Assembly (NCBI GenBank): GCA_029062885.1
Contig: JAIDPH010000346.1
Coordinates: 1-44,396 of the forward strand
Direction: 5' to 3'
DNA: 44,396 nt
DNA from: Lachnospiraceae bacterium
GTDB taxonomy: Bacteria; Bacillota; Clostridia; Lachnospirales; Lachnospiraceae
Part shown: positions 33,964-42,472 of the stretch, one piece after another
Layout: each line of letters opens with the position of its first letter
How positions within the stretch are numbered: position 1 is the stretch's first letter
The notes under the pieces: generated by a model
Seen by the model: only the letters and a program-made list of their open reading frames with translations
Database searches by the model: none
Told to the model about the DNA's origin: nothing
Made by a program: the position numbers and the translations under genes

Positions 33964-34824
33964 ATGTCGAATATAAGGGAAATGATGAAGGAAAAAAAGA
34001 GAATTGTTATTAAGATAGGTTCTTCCTCTTTACAGCACAAAGAGACAGGGGATTTGGACTATACGAAGCTGGATATGCTTGTCAGGGAACTGTGCGACTT
34101 AAAGAATCAGGGAAAGGATGTAGTGTTAGTAACGTCAGGAGCAATTGCTGTCGGAAAAAAGGCAGTATATTTTGAGGAAGCGAAAAATGATAACCCTATT
34201 GCGGTCAAGCAGGCATATGCAGCCATAGGACAGGCAAGACTGATGATGATTTACCAGAAGATTTTCGCAGAGTATAATCAGGTGGCGGCACAGATATTGA
34301 TGACTAAGAATACAATTGTGGACAATCTGAACCGTTTTAATGCGCAGAATACTTTTGCGGAGTTGTTTAAACTAGGGGCGATTCCCATTGTAAATGAAAA
34401 TGATACCGTCGCTACTTATGAAATTGAAATCGGGGATAATGATACGTTATCTGCAATAGTAGCATCTTTGATTAAAGCAGATATGCTGATTCTTTTATCG
34501 GATATAGACGGACTTTATACGGATGACCCACGTAAGAATCCGGGGGCGGAATATATAGAAGTAGTTGAAGAAGTTACGGCAGAACTTATGGAAATGGGAA
34601 AATCTTCAACAGGAAGTGACTCTGGAACCGGAGGCATGAATACGAAGCTTCAGGCGGCACAAATTGCCAGCAGTATGGGGGTAGATATGGTAATTGCAAA
34701 TAGCAAAGACGTCAAGAATATTCACCGGATTCTGGATGGGAAAAACATAGGAACTCTATTTGTAGCAAAACCCGATGAAAGTTTTGATTTACCTCTGTAT
34801 GTTCAACAAATGCATAGGAGTTAA
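33964..34824 (+). CDS. proB: Glutamate 5-kinase
   Basis: Phosphorylates glutamate to gamma-glutamyl phosphate, the first step of proline synthesis. The 286-residue length is that of the short form with only the amino-acid-kinase domain; the C-terminal PUA domain of the E. coli enzyme is absent. Motifs seen: IVIKIGSSSLQHK at the start, LVTSGAIAVGKK, PIVNENDTVATYEI, and GTGGMNTKLQAAQIAS near residue 222. GAAAGGACAG lies nine bases before the ATG. It is separated from proA by a DUF896 gene and a folate cyclo-ligase gene, all tightly spaced and probably one operon. No T-box or other leader was seen. Confidence 0.96.
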   Translation: MSNIREMMKEKKRIVIKIGSSSLQHKETGDLDYTKLDMLVRELCDLKNQGKDVVLVTSGAIAVGKKAVYFEEAKNDNPIAVKQAYAAIGQARLMMIYQKIFAEYNQVAAQILMTKNTIVDNLNRFNAQNTFAELFKLGAIPIVNENDTVATYEIEIGDNDTLSAIVASLIKADMLILLSDIDGLYTDDPRKNPGAEYIEVVEEVTAELMEMGKSSTGSDSGTGGMNTKLQAAQIASSMGVDMVIANSKDVKNIHRILDGKNIGTLFVAKPDESFDLPLYVQQMHRS

Positions 34825-34833
34825 AGGGAATAA

Positions 34834-35034
34834 ATGATGGAAGATAAGAAAAAACAACTGACCGTGAAGGAAATGACTGATAGAATCAACGAGCTGTACC
34901 ATAAGTCGCAGAATGAAGGCCTGAATGATGCTGAGAAGAAAGAGCAGGCGGAGCTTAGAAGTGCATATGTAACGAATGTCAGGGCAAATTTGAAGGCACA
35001 GCTTGACAATATTATCATTGTGGAAAAAGAATAG
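34834..35034 (+). CDS. DUF896 family protein
   Basis: A 66-residue protein of the DUF896 (YnzC/YaaA-like) family, a small helical hairpin: KEMTDRINELYHKSQNEGLNDAEKKEQAELRSAYVTNVRANLKAQL. In Bacillus the relative YnzC lies beside SOS-response genes, but function is unknown. Here it lies nine bases after proB and 14 bases before the cyclo-ligase gene. ATG 34834 is taken, with AAAGGGA upstream; the next ATG at 34837 is equally plausible. Confidence 0.9.
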   Translation: MMEDKKKQLTVKEMTDRINELYHKSQNEGLNDAEKKEQAELRSAYVTNVRANLKAQLDNIIIVEKE

Positions 35035-35048
35035 TGTGAAAAAAGAGC

Positions 35049-35714
35049 ATGAATATTACTATGGCAGAAGAAAAAAGGAATATCAGACGGAGAATTTTAT
35101 CGTTTAGAAATGAGATGCCGCTTAAACTAAGGGAAGAGAAAAGCAATATAATCATTCGGACACTGTATGAAATGGAGCGATATAAAAAAGCGGAAATAAT
35201 ACTGACTTATGCGGATTATCAAAGTGAAGTCATTACGACTCCATTAATTTCCAGAGCTTTAACAGAGAATAAACAGGTTTTCACTCCCAGAGTATGCAGC
35301 GTATACGGAGAGGAAATGAAATCAGAAAAAATGGAATTTTATCGGATATCGGACATAGAAGACCTCGAAGAGGGATATAAAGGCATCAGAGAGCCGGTAT
35401 ATGGTGAAGATTTTATGGAGAAAATCGTGTCTTATAAAGCTTCCGGAAAAAAAGCTTCTGGAGATGCTGCGAGTGTGTTGATGTTGATACCGGGAGTAGT
35501 TTTTGATAAAGACGGTCACAGAATCGGATATGGAAAAGGTTTCTATGACAGATATCTGAAACGGATGACGGAAGCGGGCATTAATGCATATAAGATAGCG
35601 CTATGTTATGAATGCCAGATGCTAAGTGAGGTTCCGCATGAAAATCATGATATTAGCGTGGATATGGTGATAACGGAGAATGGGATATATGAGAAAGGAA
35701 ATAAGTATGAGTAA
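35049..35714 (+). CDS. 5-formyltetrahydrofolate cyclo-ligase
   Basis: Converts 5-formyl-THF with ATP to 5,10-methenyl-THF, rescuing folate from a dead-end form. The 221-residue protein has [15 protein letters not shown] near the start, [28 protein letters not shown] at residues about 138-165 (the ATP and folate-binding motif), and the family ending. A 15-residue Ser/Lys-rich insert ([15 protein letters not shown]) precedes the motif. It ties to fhs and folD in the same window. The start has only a weak site (AAAAGAG); an in-frame ATG 12 bases later is an alternative. The last eight bases overlap the proA start. Confidence 0.93.
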   Translation: MNITMAEEKRNIRRRILSFRNEMPLKLREEKSNIIIRTLYEMERYKKAEIILTYADYQSEVITTPLISRALTENKQVFTPRVCSVYGEEMKSEKMEFYRISDIEDLEEGYKGIREPVYGEDFMEKIVSYKASGKKASGDAASVLMLIPGVVFDKDGHRIGYGKGFYDRYLKRMTEAGINAYKIALCYECQMLSEVPHENHDISVDMVITENGIYEKGNKYE

Positions 35715-36954
35715 TCTTGAGAAAATCGGACAAAGAGCGGCCGCAGCCAAGTTTGAGCTGCAGACATTGTCTACTGAAAAAAAGAATAAGGCGCTTAGGG
35801 CAATAGCAGAAGCTTTGCAAAAAAGAGGGAATGAAATACTTGAATCCAATGCAAAGGATTTGAAAATCGCAGAAGCAAATGGTATGAATTCCGGATTGCT
35901 GGACCGTCTGAGACTGACTAAGGAGCGCATAGATGCTATGGCGGAGGGGCTTGTGCAGATTGCACAGTTACCGGACCCGATAGGAGAAGTACTGGAACGT
36001 TTTGACAGACCTAACGGACTACATATTACCAAACTGCGTGTGCCGCTTGGGGTTATCGGTATTATTTATGAATCCAGACCTAATGTAACTGCTGATGCCT
36101 TCGGACTGTGCTTTAAGTCAGGAAATGTTGTGGTATTGAAGGGCGGTAGTGACGCAATTCATTCAAACATAGCCGTTTCCACGGTCATAAGGGAGACGCT
36201 TGCTATAGAGGGAATCACACAGGATGCAGTCTGTCTTATTACGGATACGGACAGACAGACAGCAAACGCGCTAATGAAGATGAATCAGTATATCGACGTG
36301 TTGATTCCGCGCGGTGGGGCCGGACTGATTAAAGCCGTTGTAGAAAACAGTACGATCCCGGTAATAGAAACAGGAACAGGTAATTGCCATATTTATATTG
36401 ATGAGGATGCAGATATATCAAAGGCGATTCCGATAATCATCAATGCCAAGACGCAGAGAATCGGAGTCTGCAATGCCTGTGAGTCGCTTGTCATTAATGA
36501 GAAGGTATTGGATAAAGCGCTGCCGGCTTTGGGGGAAGCGTTGCGTGCGAATAATGTAGAGATGCGCGCCGATGAAAGCGTAAGGGCTATTCTACCGGAC
36601 TGCGTATCAGCTACAGAAGAAGATTACGGCAGGGAATATCTTGATTATATCATTTCAATGAAAACAGTTGCTTCAATAGAGGAAGCGATAGCGCATATTA
36701 ATCATTATACAACCGGACACTCCGACGCTATTATCACTGAGAATGATGAACATGCCAGAATGTTTCTTGAGCGAATTGATTCTGCCTGCGTTTATGTGAA
36801 TGCTTCAACCAGATTCACTGACGGATTTGAATTCGGATTCGGCGCGGAGATAGGAATAAGCACCCAGAAACTTCACGCCAGAGGTCCCATGGGGCTAAAG
36901 GAGCTTACTGCATATAAGTATACAATAGAAGGAAATGGGCAGATAAGGGAATAG
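35707..36954 (+). CDS. proA: Gamma-glutamyl phosphate reductase
   Basis: Reduces gamma-glutamyl phosphate with NADPH to glutamate semialdehyde, the second step of proline synthesis. The 415-residue length is typical. The catalytic Cys255 is seen in [11 protein letters not shown]. The NADP-binding and aldehyde-dehydrogenase-fold segments [34 protein letters not shown] and the C-terminal [28 protein letters not shown] regions are intact. ATG 35707, with AAAGGAA six bases upstream, is chosen over ATG 35680. It overlaps the cyclo-ligase stop codon by eight bases, which suggests translational coupling and one operon with proB. Confidence 0.97.
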   Translation: MSNLEKIGQRAAAAKFELQTLSTEKKNKALRAIAEALQKRGNEILESNAKDLKIAEANGMNSGLLDRLRLTKERIDAMAEGLVQIAQLPDPIGEVLERFDRPNGLHITKLRVPLGVIGIIYESRPNVTADAFGLCFKSGNVVVLKGGSDAIHSNIAVSTVIRETLAIEGITQDAVCLITDTDRQTANALMKMNQYIDVLIPRGGAGLIKAVVENSTIPVIETGTGNCHIYIDEDADISKAIPIIINAKTQRIGVCNACESLVINEKVLDKALPALGEALRANNVEMRADESVRAILPDCVSATEEDYGREYLDYIISMKTVASIEEAIAHINHYTTGHSDAIITENDEHARMFLERIDSACVYVNASTRFTDGFEFGFGAEIGISTQKLHARGPMGLKELTAYKYTIEGNGQIRE

Positions 36955-37088
36955 TGGTATTGCAAAAAATTTAAAAAAATGAATAAAAACATAAAAAAAT
37001 GTTTTATTTAAGAAGTTTATATGATATTATAGAGAACAAAGCTTATTTTCTATATAAATAATGAGCGGAAAAATAGGGGGTAAACCGA

Positions 37089-38828
37089 GTGAACAAGAAG
37101 AAAAAAGGAGTAAGTTTATTATTTCAAATTATCTTTATGTGTTCTTTGCCAATGATTATTTTAGGTCTGGTTACAGCACTTTATTCATCAGCTGTAATGA
37201 AGAACGGAATGCAGGAAGAAGCTTTAAGCGGTTTAAGTGATCTGTGTCAAAGTGTTTCTGCGTCATATGACGCTATTGACTCCGGAGATTACTACATGGA
37301 TGGTGAAATGCTTTATAAAGGTGATTATGCTGTTACGGAAAATGAAGCTGTAATCGATAATTATACTAAAGGTTCAGATGCAGATGTTACTATATTTTAT
37401 GGAGATACCAGAAGGGCTACGTCTTTGATTAGCGCAGAGACGGGAGAGCGTATTTTAGGAACTAAGGCTTCAGATGCAGTAATTGACGCCGTACTGAAAA
37501 AGGGTGAAGACTTTAGTTCGACTGATATAACAATAAATAATCAAAATTACTACGCTTATTATAAACCATTGAAAAACAGTGACGGACAGATTGTCGGCAT
37601 GATATTTGCGGGTTCGCCGAGTGAAGATATAGACAGGGTTATATCTGTTAGAAGAATGAGCATTTTAGGAATAGCCTTCATTATTCTTGTCATTTCCGTA
37701 GCAATATGCGCCATTCTGATAAAGGCAATCGTTGTTGTGATTTCTCACGCTGAAGGAATGCTTGTAAAAGTATCCAATGGTGATTTGACATTTGAGATGA
37801 GCGACAAAGCCAAAGCGGTTACTGAAAAGGCAAAAAACAGAACCGATGAGGTCGGCAGGATGGTAGGCTCCATGTATGAGCTGGTAGAAAAGCTTAAGAA
37901 TACGGTTTCAGGAATAAATGAGACTGTAAATCGTCTGGTGAATTCGGGCGATTCTTTGGAGGCTATGGCTTCCGAGACAAGCGCATCGGCAGATGAAATC
38001 AGTCAGGCAGTAGAAGAGATTTCAAAAGGTGCCGTTACACAGTCGGAAGATGTGGAATCTGCAACCATAGAGGTTACAAATATTGGTAATCTGATTAAAA
38101 ATATTGTAGACAGTGTAAAAGGACTGGATGAAATATCCGTAGGCATGAAAAAAGCAGACGATGAATCCGAACAGATTATCAACGAACTGGGTGCGTCAAA
38201 TGATAAGACAATAGAGGCAATTAAGAAAATTGGCACTTCAGTACATACTACAAATGAATCTGTAGGAAAAATTCAGGAAGCAATCAACCTGATTACTTCT
38301 ATTGCAAGCGAAACAAGTCTTTTGGCTTTAAATGCAAGCATAGAAGCTGCAAGGGCAGGTGAAGCAGGAAGAGGATTTGCTGTTGTAGCATCCCAGATTT
38401 CTAAATTGTCAGAGGACTCAAATAATTCTGCCAAGACAATTGAAGATATTATAAATCAGCTTGCTGTTGATTCTGAAAGTTCTGTTAAAATTATGGCAGA
38501 GGTAGAGGAAATAATTAATGAGCAGCAGAAAAAGTTAGATGAAACCAGAGAGAAATTCAGCGATGTTACCAAGGGTATTGAATCATCAAAGGTAGAAACT
38601 GAGCATATTTATGCACAGATTAAAGATTGTGATCAGGCGAGAGAAAGAGTTACCGATATGATAAGCAACCTTTCTGCCGTAACAGAAGAAAACGCTGCTT
38701 CAACCCAGCAGACCAACGCGTCCATGGAGGAATTGAATGCAACAATTAATCTGCTTGCTGAAGCTGCAAGAGAACTGAAAGATATTGCTGGAGAGTTAAA
38801 TGAGGAAGTGTCATTCTTCCATGTATAA
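37089..38828 (+). CDS. Methyl-accepting chemotaxis protein with Cache-type sensor
   Basis: A 579-residue receptor. One membrane segment lies near residues 10-33, then an extracellular Cache-like sensor to about residue 190 (with the typical [23 protein letters not shown] strand end). The second membrane segment is at about 196-222, then HAMP and a long signalling coiled coil. The hairpin tip [20 protein letters not shown] begins at Glu419. The C-terminus has no NWETF-type CheR tether. The start codon is GTG with GGGGG seven bases upstream. The ligand is unknown. A -10-like TATTAT lies in the 134 bases before the gene, but no clear -35 was found. The downstream gene starts two bases after this stop codon. 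Confidence 0.94.
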   Translation: MNKKKKGVSLLFQIIFMCSLPMIILGLVTALYSSAVMKNGMQEEALSGLSDLCQSVSASYDAIDSGDYYMDGEMLYKGDYAVTENEAVIDNYTKGSDADVTIFYGDTRRATSLISAETGERILGTKASDAVIDAVLKKGEDFSSTDITINNQNYYAYYKPLKNSDGQIVGMIFAGSPSEDIDRVISVRRMSILGIAFIILVISVAICAILIKAIVVVISHAEGMLVKVSNGDLTFEMSDKAKAVTEKAKNRTDEVGRMVGSMYELVEKLKNTVSGINETVNRLVNSGDSLEAMASETSASADEISQAVEEISKGAVTQSEDVESATIEVTNIGNLIKNIVDSVKGLDEISVGMKKADDESEQIINELGASNDKTIEAIKKIGTSVHTTNESVGKIQEAINLITSIASETSLLALNASIEAARAGEAGRGFAVVASQISKLSEDSNNSAKTIEDIINQLAVDSESSVKIMAEVEEIINEQQKKLDETREKFSDVTKGIESSKVETEHIYAQIKDCDQARERVTDMISNLSAVTEENAASTQQTNASMEELNATINLLAEAARELKDIAGELNEEVSFFHV

Positions 38829-38830
38829 TT

Positions 38831-39079
38831 ATGAGCGATGAATTAATAATGTCGGTTTCTCCAATCTGTACTAAGGATGGGAAGAAATATGCTTTTGTGT
38901 CATTCACGGATGGGAGCAGAAATGCCGAAGGAAAGATTCCGGATTGTAAGATTATAAGCAATGAAGGGTTCAGCGAAGATGAAGTGCGGCAATTAGAAGA
39001 TTATATGAATCAGGAATTACCGCAGATTAAGAAAATGGCTGCCGGAATTAATATTATGCACTCATTTATGGGTGATTAA
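38831..39079 (+). CDS. Small unknown protein coupled to the chemoreceptor
   Basis: An 82-residue soluble protein beginning MSDELIMSVSPICTKDGKKY. An alpha/beta pattern is suggested: a strand pair (KYAFVSFTDGSRNAEGKIPD) and an amphipathic C-terminal helix (EDEVRQLEDYMNQELPQIKKMA). I recall similar small proteins in other Clostridia without known function. It starts two bases after the chemoreceptor stop codon without its own strong ribosome binding site, so it is probably translated by coupling and may act with the receptor. A set of hairpins follows its stop codon. Confidence 0.75.
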   Translation: MSDELIMSVSPICTKDGKKYAFVSFTDGSRNAEGKIPDCKIISNEGFSEDEVRQLEDYMNQELPQIKKMAAGINIMHSFMGD

Positions 39080-39133
39080 ATTGAAAAATCAAAGATTTTT
39101 CAATTGCAAGTTTGTGCTTACGCCCAAACTCGC
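39079..39133. repeat. Two adjacent hairpins after the chemoreceptor operon
   Basis: Stem 1 pairs 39079-39090 with 39094-39105 (12 bp, loop AAA; TTGAAAAATC/GATTTTTCAA). Directly after it stem 2 pairs 39106-39117 (GCAAGTTTGTGC) with 39122-39133 (GCCCAAACTCGC) around a TTAC loop, with two mismatches. The first could end transcription; the second resembles a dispersed palindromic element. A third, overlapping stem (39117-39127 with 39137-39145) would compete with stem 2. Confidence 0.5.
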
Positions 39134-39175
39134 AGGTTGGGTAAGAATGGTGGATAGTGTGAAAAGATAGTGTAG

Positions 39176-39217
39176 ATACAGACAAGAGAGCGAGAGTTCT
39201 TTTGTCTGTATTTTTTT
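39176..39217 (+). terminator. Strong intrinsic terminator
   Basis: ATACAGACAAGAGA (39176-39189) pairs with the sequence ending at 39211 (14 bp, one G-T pair), followed directly by seven T residues. It closes the chemoreceptor transcript and isolates the metal-efflux promoter that begins 12 bases later. Confidence 0.85.
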
Positions 39218-39228
39218 AAAAAATATAG

Positions 39229-39282
39229 TTGACACGATACATATAATGTAGTATTATACATATGAACAGATGAACATATGAA
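39229..39282 (+). promoter_or_regulatory. Promoter and candidate ArsR-type operator for the metal-efflux operon
   Basis: TTGACA (39229-39234) and TATTAT (39252-39257) have a 17-base spacer. The -10 is followed at once by ATGAACA at 39262-39268 and 39270-39276, and by ATATGAA ending at 39282, so ATGAA recurs every eight bases. ATGAACA is a typical half-site of SmtB/ArsR-family operators, although here the copies are direct rather than inverted. Confidence 0.75.
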
Positions 39283-39310
39283 ATTGTAATTATTCAGAAA
39301 GGAGGTTATC

Positions 39311-39634
39311 GTGATAGATAACGGAAAAACAGATAAAGTCCTTTTACGGCAGCCCGATGATGATGTTTTATATGATTTAGCGGAATTGTTTAAGGTTTTT
39401 GGTGATTCTACCAGAATCAAAATATTATATGCCTTATTTGAAACGGAATTATGTGTATATGATATTGCAAGACTCCTTAATATGACGCAGTCATCGGTCA
39501 GCCATCAACTCAGAATTTTGAAAAATTCCAAGCTTGTGAAATTCAGGAGAGAGGGCAAATCTATTTTTTATTCACTTGACGATGAACATGTGCGTAAAAT
39601 CATCAGTATGGGAATGGAACACATAGAAGAATAG
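39311..39634 (+). CDS. ArsR/SmtB-family metal-sensing repressor
   Basis: A 107-residue winged-helix repressor. The DNA-reading helix is MTQSSVSHQLRILKNSKLV. The alpha-5 zinc site is complete: Asp91, His93, His104 and Glu107 in DEHVRKIISMGMEHIEE, the DxH...HxxE pattern of SmtB and CzrA. The alpha-3 Cys motif of ArsR/CadC (ELCVCD) is reduced to ELCVYD, so zinc is favoured over arsenic or cadmium as inducer (inference). Metal binding should release it from the operator and induce the efflux genes downstream. The start is GTG 39311 with AAAGGAGG six bases upstream. 28 bases separate it from the HMA gene. Confidence 0.93.
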   Translation: MIDNGKTDKVLLRQPDDDVLYDLAELFKVFGDSTRIKILYALFETELCVYDIARLLNMTQSSVSHQLRILKNSKLVKFRREGKSIFYSLDDEHVRKIISMGMEHIEE

Positions 39635-39662
39635 TATGAAAAATATTGAAGGAGAGATAAAA

Positions 39663-39881
39663 ATGGAAAAAACATACAAAATTGAAGTGGATTGTGCGAA
39701 TTGCGCAGCAAAAATGGAAGAGGCAGCTAAGAATACTGAGGGAGTTGCAGATGCAACAGTCAGTTTTATGACTTTGAAGATGAAAGTTACATTTGATGAT
39801 GGAGCTGATGAAAAAACTGTCATGAAAAAGGTATTAAAGGCATGCCGGAAAGTAGAGCCTGACTGCGATATTGAAATTTGA
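39663..39881 (+). CDS. Free-standing heavy-metal-associated (HMA) domain protein
   Basis: A 72-residue ferredoxin-like metal-binding domain. The metal motif is DCANCAAKM (CxxC, preceded by Asp), the form seen in the N-terminal domains of zinc/cadmium ATPases. It ends CRKVEPDCDIEI. In most CadA/ZntA pumps this domain is fused to the ATPase; here it is a separate protein encoded 25 bases before it. It may carry metal to the pump or modulate it. ATG 39663 is chosen with GGAGAG nine bases upstream; ATG 39636 would add nine charged residues. Confidence 0.9.
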   Translation: MEKTYKIEVDCANCAAKMEEAAKNTEGVADATVSFMTLKMKVTFDDGADEKTVMKKVLKACRKVEPDCDIEI

Positions 39882-39906
39882 TGTATTGTGAAAGGAAGTC
39901 CTATAA

Positions 39907-41829
39907 ATGACTAGAAAACAGAAAAAAACATTAATCAGAATTCTGGTTGCGGCGGCATTGATGGTAGTTTTACAAATTATGCTGCATGTTTTTCCGCTGA
40001 CGGGTTTGCCGCTTTTGTTGTTATATATGGTTCCATATCTGATAATCGGATATGATATTTTAAGGAAAGCATTTCTTGGTATAATACACGGAGAGGTGTT
40101 CGATGAAAATTTTCTGATGGCAATTGCGACTGTTGGAGCTATAGCGCTTGGCGAATATTCGGAAGGCGTGGCGGTTATGCTCTTTTATCAGATTGGCGAG
40201 TTGTTCCAAAGTTATGCTGTAGGAAAGAGTCGAAGCAACATTACAGCCTTGATGGATATAAGACCTGATTATGCAAATATTGAGAAGAACGGCGAAATAG
40301 AACAGATATCGCCGGAAGATGTGAAGATTGGTCAGACCATTATTGTGCGCCCCGGTGAGAAAATTCCGCTTGATGGTGTTATTATTGAAGGCAGTTCGAC
40401 CATAAATACAAGTGCCTTAACAGGTGAAAGCATTCCAAGAGATGCTGAAACAGGCGATGAGGTAATAAGCGGCTGTGTTAATATGACGGGACTATTAAAA
40501 ATACAGACATCGAAGGAGTTTGGGGAATCCACAGTCAGTAAAATCCTTAATTTGGTTGAAAACTCCAGCATGAAGAAATCTAAATCGGAGAATTTTATAT
40601 CCAAATTTGCGCGTGTATATACACCGGCGGTTTGTATAGGAGCCGCTTTGCTGGCAATACTTCCTCCACTTGCAAGAATGCTTTTTATGCAGATGGAGCC
40701 TGCATGGGGAACTTGGATTTTCAGAGCATTGACTTTCTTGGTCATTAGCTGTCCATGTGCTTTGGTTATTTCCATTCCGCTCAGTTTTTTCGGCGGAATA
40801 GGCGCTGCTTCTAAATGCGGTATTCTGGTAAAAGGCTCAAATTATCTGGAAGCATTGTCTGAATCCGGTTATATTGTATTTGATAAGACAGGAACCTTGA
40901 CGAAAGGTGTTTTTCGTGTTCAAAAAGTATATGTGCAGAAGGAAAACGCAGATAAGTCAGGATTTTTTGAGAATGGTAAGCCGGCAGAAGAAAGTCTGCT
41001 GGAAATGGCAGCATTGGCAGAAAGTTATTCCTCTCACCCTATAAGTATAAGTCTTAGGGAAGCTTGTGCAGGTGACTTAAATAAAGACAGGGTTACTGAT
41101 ATTGAGGAAACGGGAGGTCATGGCGTTACCGCCCGTATAGATGGTAATGAGGTGGCTGTGGGTAATGCTAAATTAATGAAAAAGCTTAATATTGCTTATG
41201 AGGAATGTACTGATCCCGGAACAATTGTGTATGTTGCCGTTAATCAAATGTATATGGGATGTATTCTGATATCAGATGTCATAAAAGAGAATTCCAAAGA
41301 AGCTATCAAGGCATTAAAGGAGTCAGGAATCAGGAAGGCTGTCATGCTTACTGGCGATAACAAAGCGGTAGCAGAGTCAGTTGGAAGAGAAATCAATATT
41401 GATGAAATACACAGTGAATTGCTGCCTGCCGATAAGGTGACTCAGGTAGAGGCGCTTCTTAATGAAAAAAGCGCAAAGGAAAAGCTGATTTTTGTTGGTG
41501 ACGGAATTAACGATGCACCTGTGCTTACAAGAGCGGATATCGGAATAGCAATGGGAGCGTTGGGCTCTGATGCCGCAATAGAAGCTGCGGACGTAGTACT
41601 TATGGATGATGACCCGAAAAAGATTGCGCTTGCCATTAAACTTTCAAGAAGATGTCTCAGAATAGTATATCAGAATATTACTTTTGCTTTGCTTGTTAAA
41701 GCTTTGTGCCTCATTTTAGGCGCGGTTGGTATAGCTAATATGTGGATTGCTATTTTTGCCGATGTCGGCGTTATGGTTATTGCAGTTTTGAATGCCACAC
41801 GTACGCTCAACACCAAAAAGTTCATGTAA
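39907..41829 (+). CDS. Heavy-metal P-type ATPase, zinc/cadmium/lead exporter type (P1B-2)
   Basis: A 640-residue membrane pump without an N-terminal HMA domain. Visible motifs are the metal-channel CPC at Cys282-Pro283-Cys284 (SCPCALVISIPLSFFGG), the phosphorylation site DKTGTLTKG with Asp326, the SHP loop SYSSHPISISLR, MLTGDNKAVAESV, and GDGINDAPVLTRADIGIAMG. The last membrane segments carry LLVKALCLILGAVG and ANMWIAIFADVGV, the Lys and Asp typical of Zn2+/Cd2+/Pb2+ exporters rather than copper pumps. It probably exports zinc and cadmium from the cytoplasm. GAAAGGAAG lies eight bases before the ATG. It is the last gene of the ArsR-controlled operon. Confidence 0.95.
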   Translation: MTRKQKKTLIRILVAAALMVVLQIMLHVFPLTGLPLLLLYMVPYLIIGYDILRKAFLGIIHGEVFDENFLMAIATVGAIALGEYSEGVAVMLFYQIGELFQSYAVGKSRSNITALMDIRPDYANIEKNGEIEQISPEDVKIGQTIIVRPGEKIPLDGVIIEGSSTINTSALTGESIPRDAETGDEVISGCVNMTGLLKIQTSKEFGESTVSKILNLVENSSMKKSKSENFISKFARVYTPAVCIGAALLAILPPLARMLFMQMEPAWGTWIFRALTFLVISCPCALVISIPLSFFGGIGAASKCGILVKGSNYLEALSESGYIVFDKTGTLTKGVFRVQKVYVQKENADKSGFFENGKPAEESLLEMAALAESYSSHPISISLREACAGDLNKDRVTDIEETGGHGVTARIDGNEVAVGNAKLMKKLNIAYEECTDPGTIVYVAVNQMYMGCILISDVIKENSKEAIKALKESGIRKAVMLTGDNKAVAESVGREINIDEIHSELLPADKVTQVEALLNEKSAKEKLIFVGDGINDAPVLTRADIGIAMGALGSDAAIEAADVVLMDDDPKKIALAIKLSRRCLRIVYQNITFALLVKALCLILGAVGIANMWIAIFADVGVMVIAVLNATRTLNTKKFM

Positions 41830-41831
41830 AA

Positions 41832-41873
41832 ACTTGATGTGCGGATTATTTGACTTGATGTGCAGTTTATGGT
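41832..41873 (+). repeat. Imperfect 21-base direct repeat before the last lipoprotein gene
   Basis: ACTTGATGTGC occurs at 41832-41842 and 41853-41863, exactly 21 bases apart, and further positions also match (TTAT). A 21-base period places both copies on the same helical face. It could be an operator for the lipoprotein-metH transcript. TTGACT at 41850-41855 may be part of a promoter, with only a weak TACAGT as -10. Confidence 0.45.
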
Positions 41874-41929
41874 ACAGTTTTATATAAGTGTATTTAAGTC
41901 AAAAGTTATCTTGTGTGGAGGAACTTTAG

Positions 41930-42472
41930 GTGAAAAAGCTAAAGGTATTATGTTTGGCATTACTGTGTGCTCTGCTGATTACAGGTTGCGGAAAAGAAAA
42001 TGACGATGAATTGACCGAGTATCAGGAAAATATGAACACCTTTTTTGAGCACATTGCTGAATATAATGATGAGATGAACAACATTGATGTTAGCGAGGAA
42101 GGATATGTGTCACGTTTACTTGAGCTTCTGGACGGACTTGACGCAGAGGTGGCATGGATGTCAACATTGGAAGTGCCGGAAGAGTTTGCTGCGGTGGATA
42201 GCTTGGCTGACGAAGCAAGTGAGAATATGACACAGGCAGTTCTGTTATACCATATGGTATATGAGGATGAAGAATATAATGAAAATGTGGAGGAAGCCGC
42301 CAGAGAGTACTATAGTAGAGCTAATATAAGAATAAAATACATAGTTATGCTTTTACATGGAGAGATTCCTGAAGGCGAAGGAGTTATTTATACAGAAGAA
42401 AGTAAAATTTTCGGCGGAGGTTATATGAATAAGCCGGAGGAAGATGGGAGCGATAATACAGCCGATGAATAA
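41930..42472 (+). CDS. Small acidic lipoprotein of unknown function
   Basis: A 180-residue protein with a lipoprotein signal ending ITGC (Cys20). The mature part is helical and acidic, with regularly spaced Leu and Glu (MNTFFEHIAEYNDEMNN..., LLELLDGLDAEVAWMSTLEVPEEF), so a helical bundle or coiled coil is likely. No enzymatic motif is seen. The start is GTG 41930 with GGAGG eight bases upstream. Its last eight bases overlap the metH start, which implies translation of the two from one mRNA, although a lipoprotein and a cytoplasmic methyltransferase have no obvious common task. Confidence 0.8.
   Translation: MKKLKVLCLALLCALLITGCGKENDDELTEYQENMNTFFEHIAEYNDEMNNIDVSEEGYVSRLLELLDGLDAEVAWMSTLEVPEEFAAVDSLADEASENMTQAVLLYHMVYEDEEYNENVEEAAREYYSRANIRIKYIVMLLHGEIPEGEGVIYTEESKIFGGGYMNKPEEDGSDNTADE

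Noticed and set aside
39663-39881. Copper chaperone (CopZ)
   Set aside because: The motif is DCANC instead of the GMTCxxC typical of copper chaperones, and the neighbouring ATPase has the zinc/cadmium-type Lys and Asp in its last membrane segments.
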